The notes under the pieces are model-generated. The model searched no databases. It worked only from the letters and a program-made list of their open reading frames with translations, and was not told the origin of the DNA. A DNA stretch of 64,000 nt from Haloglycomyces albus DSM 45210 (GTDB taxonomy: Bacteria; Actinomycetota; Actinomycetes; Mycobacteriales; Micromonosporaceae): NCBI RefSeq assembly GCF_000527155.1, contig NZ_AZUQ01000001.1, positions 1,048,554 to 1,112,553 on the forward strand, written 5' to 3'. The position numbers and the translations under genes are program-made. Shown piece by piece: positions 62,244 through 64,000 of the stretch (its first letter is position 1; every line of letters starts with the position of its first letter).

Positions 62244-62276
62244 CGAGCGACCTCCTTCCGAGCGATTATATTCGCT

Positions 62277-62531
62277 CTATATTGTGTCCCTGTATTGTTC
62301 TATTACCGTAATGGTTTGACTTATTACCGCACTAGCAGATTCGGTTTCCTGTTGACAACGGGTAAAGTTGCCAGATGCTTCGGGAGCTTCAGCGCCGCTG
62401 GAACCTTCTGACAGCGCCGAAAGGGCACCTTGAAACTGTTCGTAGGCGGAGCCTGCCGCACTCATTGCACCTTGGAACTGTTGCAGCTGTTCGATGGCAT
62501 TTTCCAGATCGAGCTTTACTGTAAAAGTCAC
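62277..62531 (-). CDS. WXG100-sized helical protein (1)
   Basis: 84 aa from a GTG at 62531. Two helices (LENAIEQLQQFQGAMSAAGS and QQETESASAVISQTITVIEQ) with a Gly/Ser-rich turn. No Trp-x-Gly, but size, helix plan and the tandem partner fit an ESX-type substrate. Confidence 0.6.
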   Translation of the reverse strand: MTFTVKLDLENAIEQLQQFQGAMSAAGSAYEQFQGALSALSEGSSGAEAPEASGNFTRCQQETESASAVISQTITVIEQYRDTI

Positions 62532-62550
62532 CGGGGAGAACTCACTTCCT

Positions 62551-62808
62551 TTAAATAGAGCTATTGAACTCTTCGCCTCTCGTATTGCCCTCCTGAAGAG
62601 TTCGGGCGGCCTCCTCGAGTTGTTCGAACGCCGTCTGATACATAGAGATCTGTTCGCCGGGCAGTGGGTTGCTCGTCTCCTGGGTCGCAGCGCTCACCGC
62701 GTTCATGGCTTCCTCGATCTTTGAGCGCACGCCTTCCAACATGCCGCTCGCCTCGTTCGAGTACTCCATTCCCTGCTGGACTTGATTCTTGACATCGCCA
62801 ATTGACAT
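62551..62808 (-). CDS. WXG100-sized helical protein (2)
   Basis: 85 aa: VKNQVQQGMEYSNEASGMLE and MYQTAFEQLEEAARTLQEGN, two long helices joined by a Pro/Gly turn (SNPLPGEQ). First gene of the cluster; about 19 bases separate it from its partner at 62277, forming an EsxA/EsxB-like pair by size and order. No WxG motif is present. Confidence 0.6.
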   Translation of the reverse strand: MSIGDVKNQVQQGMEYSNEASGMLEGVRSKIEEAMNAVSAATQETSNPLPGEQISMYQTAFEQLEEAARTLQEGNTRGEEFNSSI

Positions 62809-63124
62809 AGTGAAACCTTGCTTCCTGTCATAACGCGTGGGTTACTTACAATTAGTAGCGTAGCGAGCGCACACAACCGCAAAGTGACTGGGGCTATTGA
62901 TATTCAATACCGGAGGTGGAATTTAAATAGAAGTCCTGCCAGACACTCTCGCCCCTATAAGAGCCCAGACTCCGAGACGATTAGAACGATATTGTGGAGC
63001 GATTGCGCCGTGTAAGACCACGCTAGGGTGATACTTTGATTGGTGCCCAAGGGTTCACGAAGATAAGTCCAGCGTGGCTCTTTTAGATTACCGCCAGCGG
63101 TTTTACCGATAGAAGCGTTGCATT
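62809..63124. other. Intergenic region
   Basis: 316 bases without a supported gene. A small dyad ACCGC/GCGGT lies near 63087-63098, after the end of the next minus-strand gene. Confidence 0.4.
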
Positions 63125-64000
63125 CTAATACATCTCATACCGTGGTGAATGCGTGGCGCTACTGGGACAGTAGAAGACTTGAAATTGATACCAACGGCCA
63201 ATAACCACCTGAGGTGGATTCCCAACGTGTTCAGGTGCACCGTCTTCATCACGGCGCCTCCACGTGCAATCGTTTCCGTTGCTTTCCGCAGAATCAACTG
63301 TAATCAACGGCTGCATTGGCGAGTCGCAGGTATGACAATCTATCGGATACGGATCGATGGCTCCCCACTCTCCACCGTGGCCGAAGAGTTTCCAACCGGG
63401 AGCACTTGCGAATGCGTCAATGTAAGAGAACTCGTCCATCGCTGCTTTGTCGATGTAAGTGTCAATCTGCGTCGATAGGTCCGGTTGGTTGGCTTCAAGT
63501 TCACGGTCATCAGGGTATTCGGTGACTTCCTCAGGTTCGAGGACACATGGTTCGGGCACATAGTTATCTAGGCCAACAAGGCTGGGAAGCGGTGGCGATT
63601 CGATACTGGAGTTGATTACGGTGGAGTCACGCCAGATCAATAGCGGTGCCGGATTATAAGGCGGGTGGATATCGGTGTGATCGTATGGGCACCATAGTAG
63701 CTGCAGAAGGTCATACTGATCGGGAAACGGAAGATCAAGAACATCACTGCGATACACCTGTAGCACCGGCAGCAACGGAGTTGCACCGTGGTGCTGGTAG
63801 TTCGCCATGGAATATCGTTCTTTGACAACCTCAAGACGCGGGATTGCCCAATCCGACGGAATATCCTCTCCGGCCGCGACCTTCGCATCGCGTTCAGCTA
63901 GGACCGCTCGTCGTGCATATACAAGATCCAATGGTTCCTCGAAGTTAAATTCTTGATGAGAAGGAAACTGAAAGGTGGGGTGCGATTCGCCCCCACATAG
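63125..64000 (-). CDS. DUF1963-like protein, 5' end outside window
   Basis: The frame is open from the right edge (LCGGESHPTFQFPSHQEFNF) through 63125, so at least 291 codons are present and the start lies outside; the TTG at 63931 is not the start. LPVLQVYRSDVLDLPFPDQY and LLQLLWCPYDH resemble DUF1963/YwqG-type proteins of actinobacteria, which read 'LLQVLWCPFDH'. The C-terminal part has two CxxC-like spots (DCHTCDSPMQPL) that may bind zinc. YwqG-like genes often accompany polymorphic toxins as immunity proteins. Confidence 0.65.
   Translation of the reverse strand, partial: LCGGESHPTFQFPSHQEFNFEEPLDLVYARRAVLAERDAKVAAGEDIPSDWAIPRLEVVKERYSMANYQHHGATPLLPVLQVYRSDVLDLPFPDQYDLLQLLWCPYDHTDIHPPYNPAPLLIWRDSTVINSSIESPPLPSLVGLDNYVPEPCVLEPEEVTEYPDDRELEANQPDLSTQIDTYIDKAAMDEFSYIDAFASAPGWKLFGHGGEWGAIDPYPIDCHTCDSPMQPLITVDSAESNGNDCTWRRRDEDGAPEHVGNPPQVVIGRWYQFQVFYCPSSATHSPRYEMY

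Overview
The window is a stretch of a GC-rich actinobacterial chromosome. GTG and TTG starts are common, several genes look leaderless, and many secreted proteins are strongly acidic. The ribosomal S18 lacks zinc cysteines, and there is an AICE-type element at a tRNA gene. Together these suggest a Glycomycetaceae/Micromonosporales-like, possibly halotolerant actinomycete. That placement is an inference from gene style, not from a marker-gene comparison.

1-22.3 kb is mostly conserved chromosome. It holds the end of a fused NAD(P)HX epimerase/dehydratase, an NlpC/P60 cell-wall hydrolase, a CDP-alcohol phosphatidyltransferase and a GCS2-type ligase. An orphan restriction-type nuclease follows, then the rpsF-ssb-rpsR-rplI operon (minus strand, with a clear terminator) and a class I fumarase. 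Next come a sortase-anchored surface protein, two tandem MHYT membrane sensors, a GT87-like membrane protein, an anti-sigma-type ATPase, a glycerophosphodiesterase, larB-larC and a small calcium-repeat protein. Cystathionine gamma-synthase and an amidase-fold protein that has lost its catalytic triad close the region.

22.3-32.8 kb is accessory. tRNA-Ala(GGC) carries a 5.1-kb mini-AICE (integrase, RepSA-type initiator, one unknown, an Xre regulator, CutA) bounded by a perfect 66-bp direct repeat. A third, decayed att copy 2.3 kb further on marks an older 'ghost' island. That island holds a hypothetical gene and an AAA/DUF4143 ATPase with 23-bp tandem repeats upstream. An orphan antitoxin and an MFS gene broken by a 10-bp tandem duplication follow.

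32.8-42.5 kb holds an L,D-transpeptidase, a CDF metal exporter and a five-gene ECF transporter operon. The two lead genes of that operon look like the two halves of a transcobalamin/intrinsic-factor protein, so the operon is probably a corrinoid uptake system. A TetR regulator and a membrane-anchored protein follow.

42.5-64 kb is a mosaic of mobile and conflict genes. It contains a 1.3-kb ISAzo13-type element killed by a TGA, endonuclease V and a type VII secretion operon (YbaB-like, EspC-like, WXG-like leader, YwqJ-type deaminase toxin, YwqK-type MORN immunity). mutY follows, and a stray copy of its 5' end lies 5.6 kb upstream. An IS701-type transposase fragment has cut a duplicated ~480-bp module, whose intact copy forms the 3' end of an unknown three-gene membrane operon at 58.5-60.4 kb. 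Between these lies an AT-richer block with two lipoproteins, an I36-type inhibitor, and a PG-binding/HlyD adaptor with a MacB permease but no ATPase. An alpha/beta hydrolase comes before the unknown operon. A second group of small WXG-like proteins lies near the right edge, and a DUF1963-like gene runs off it.
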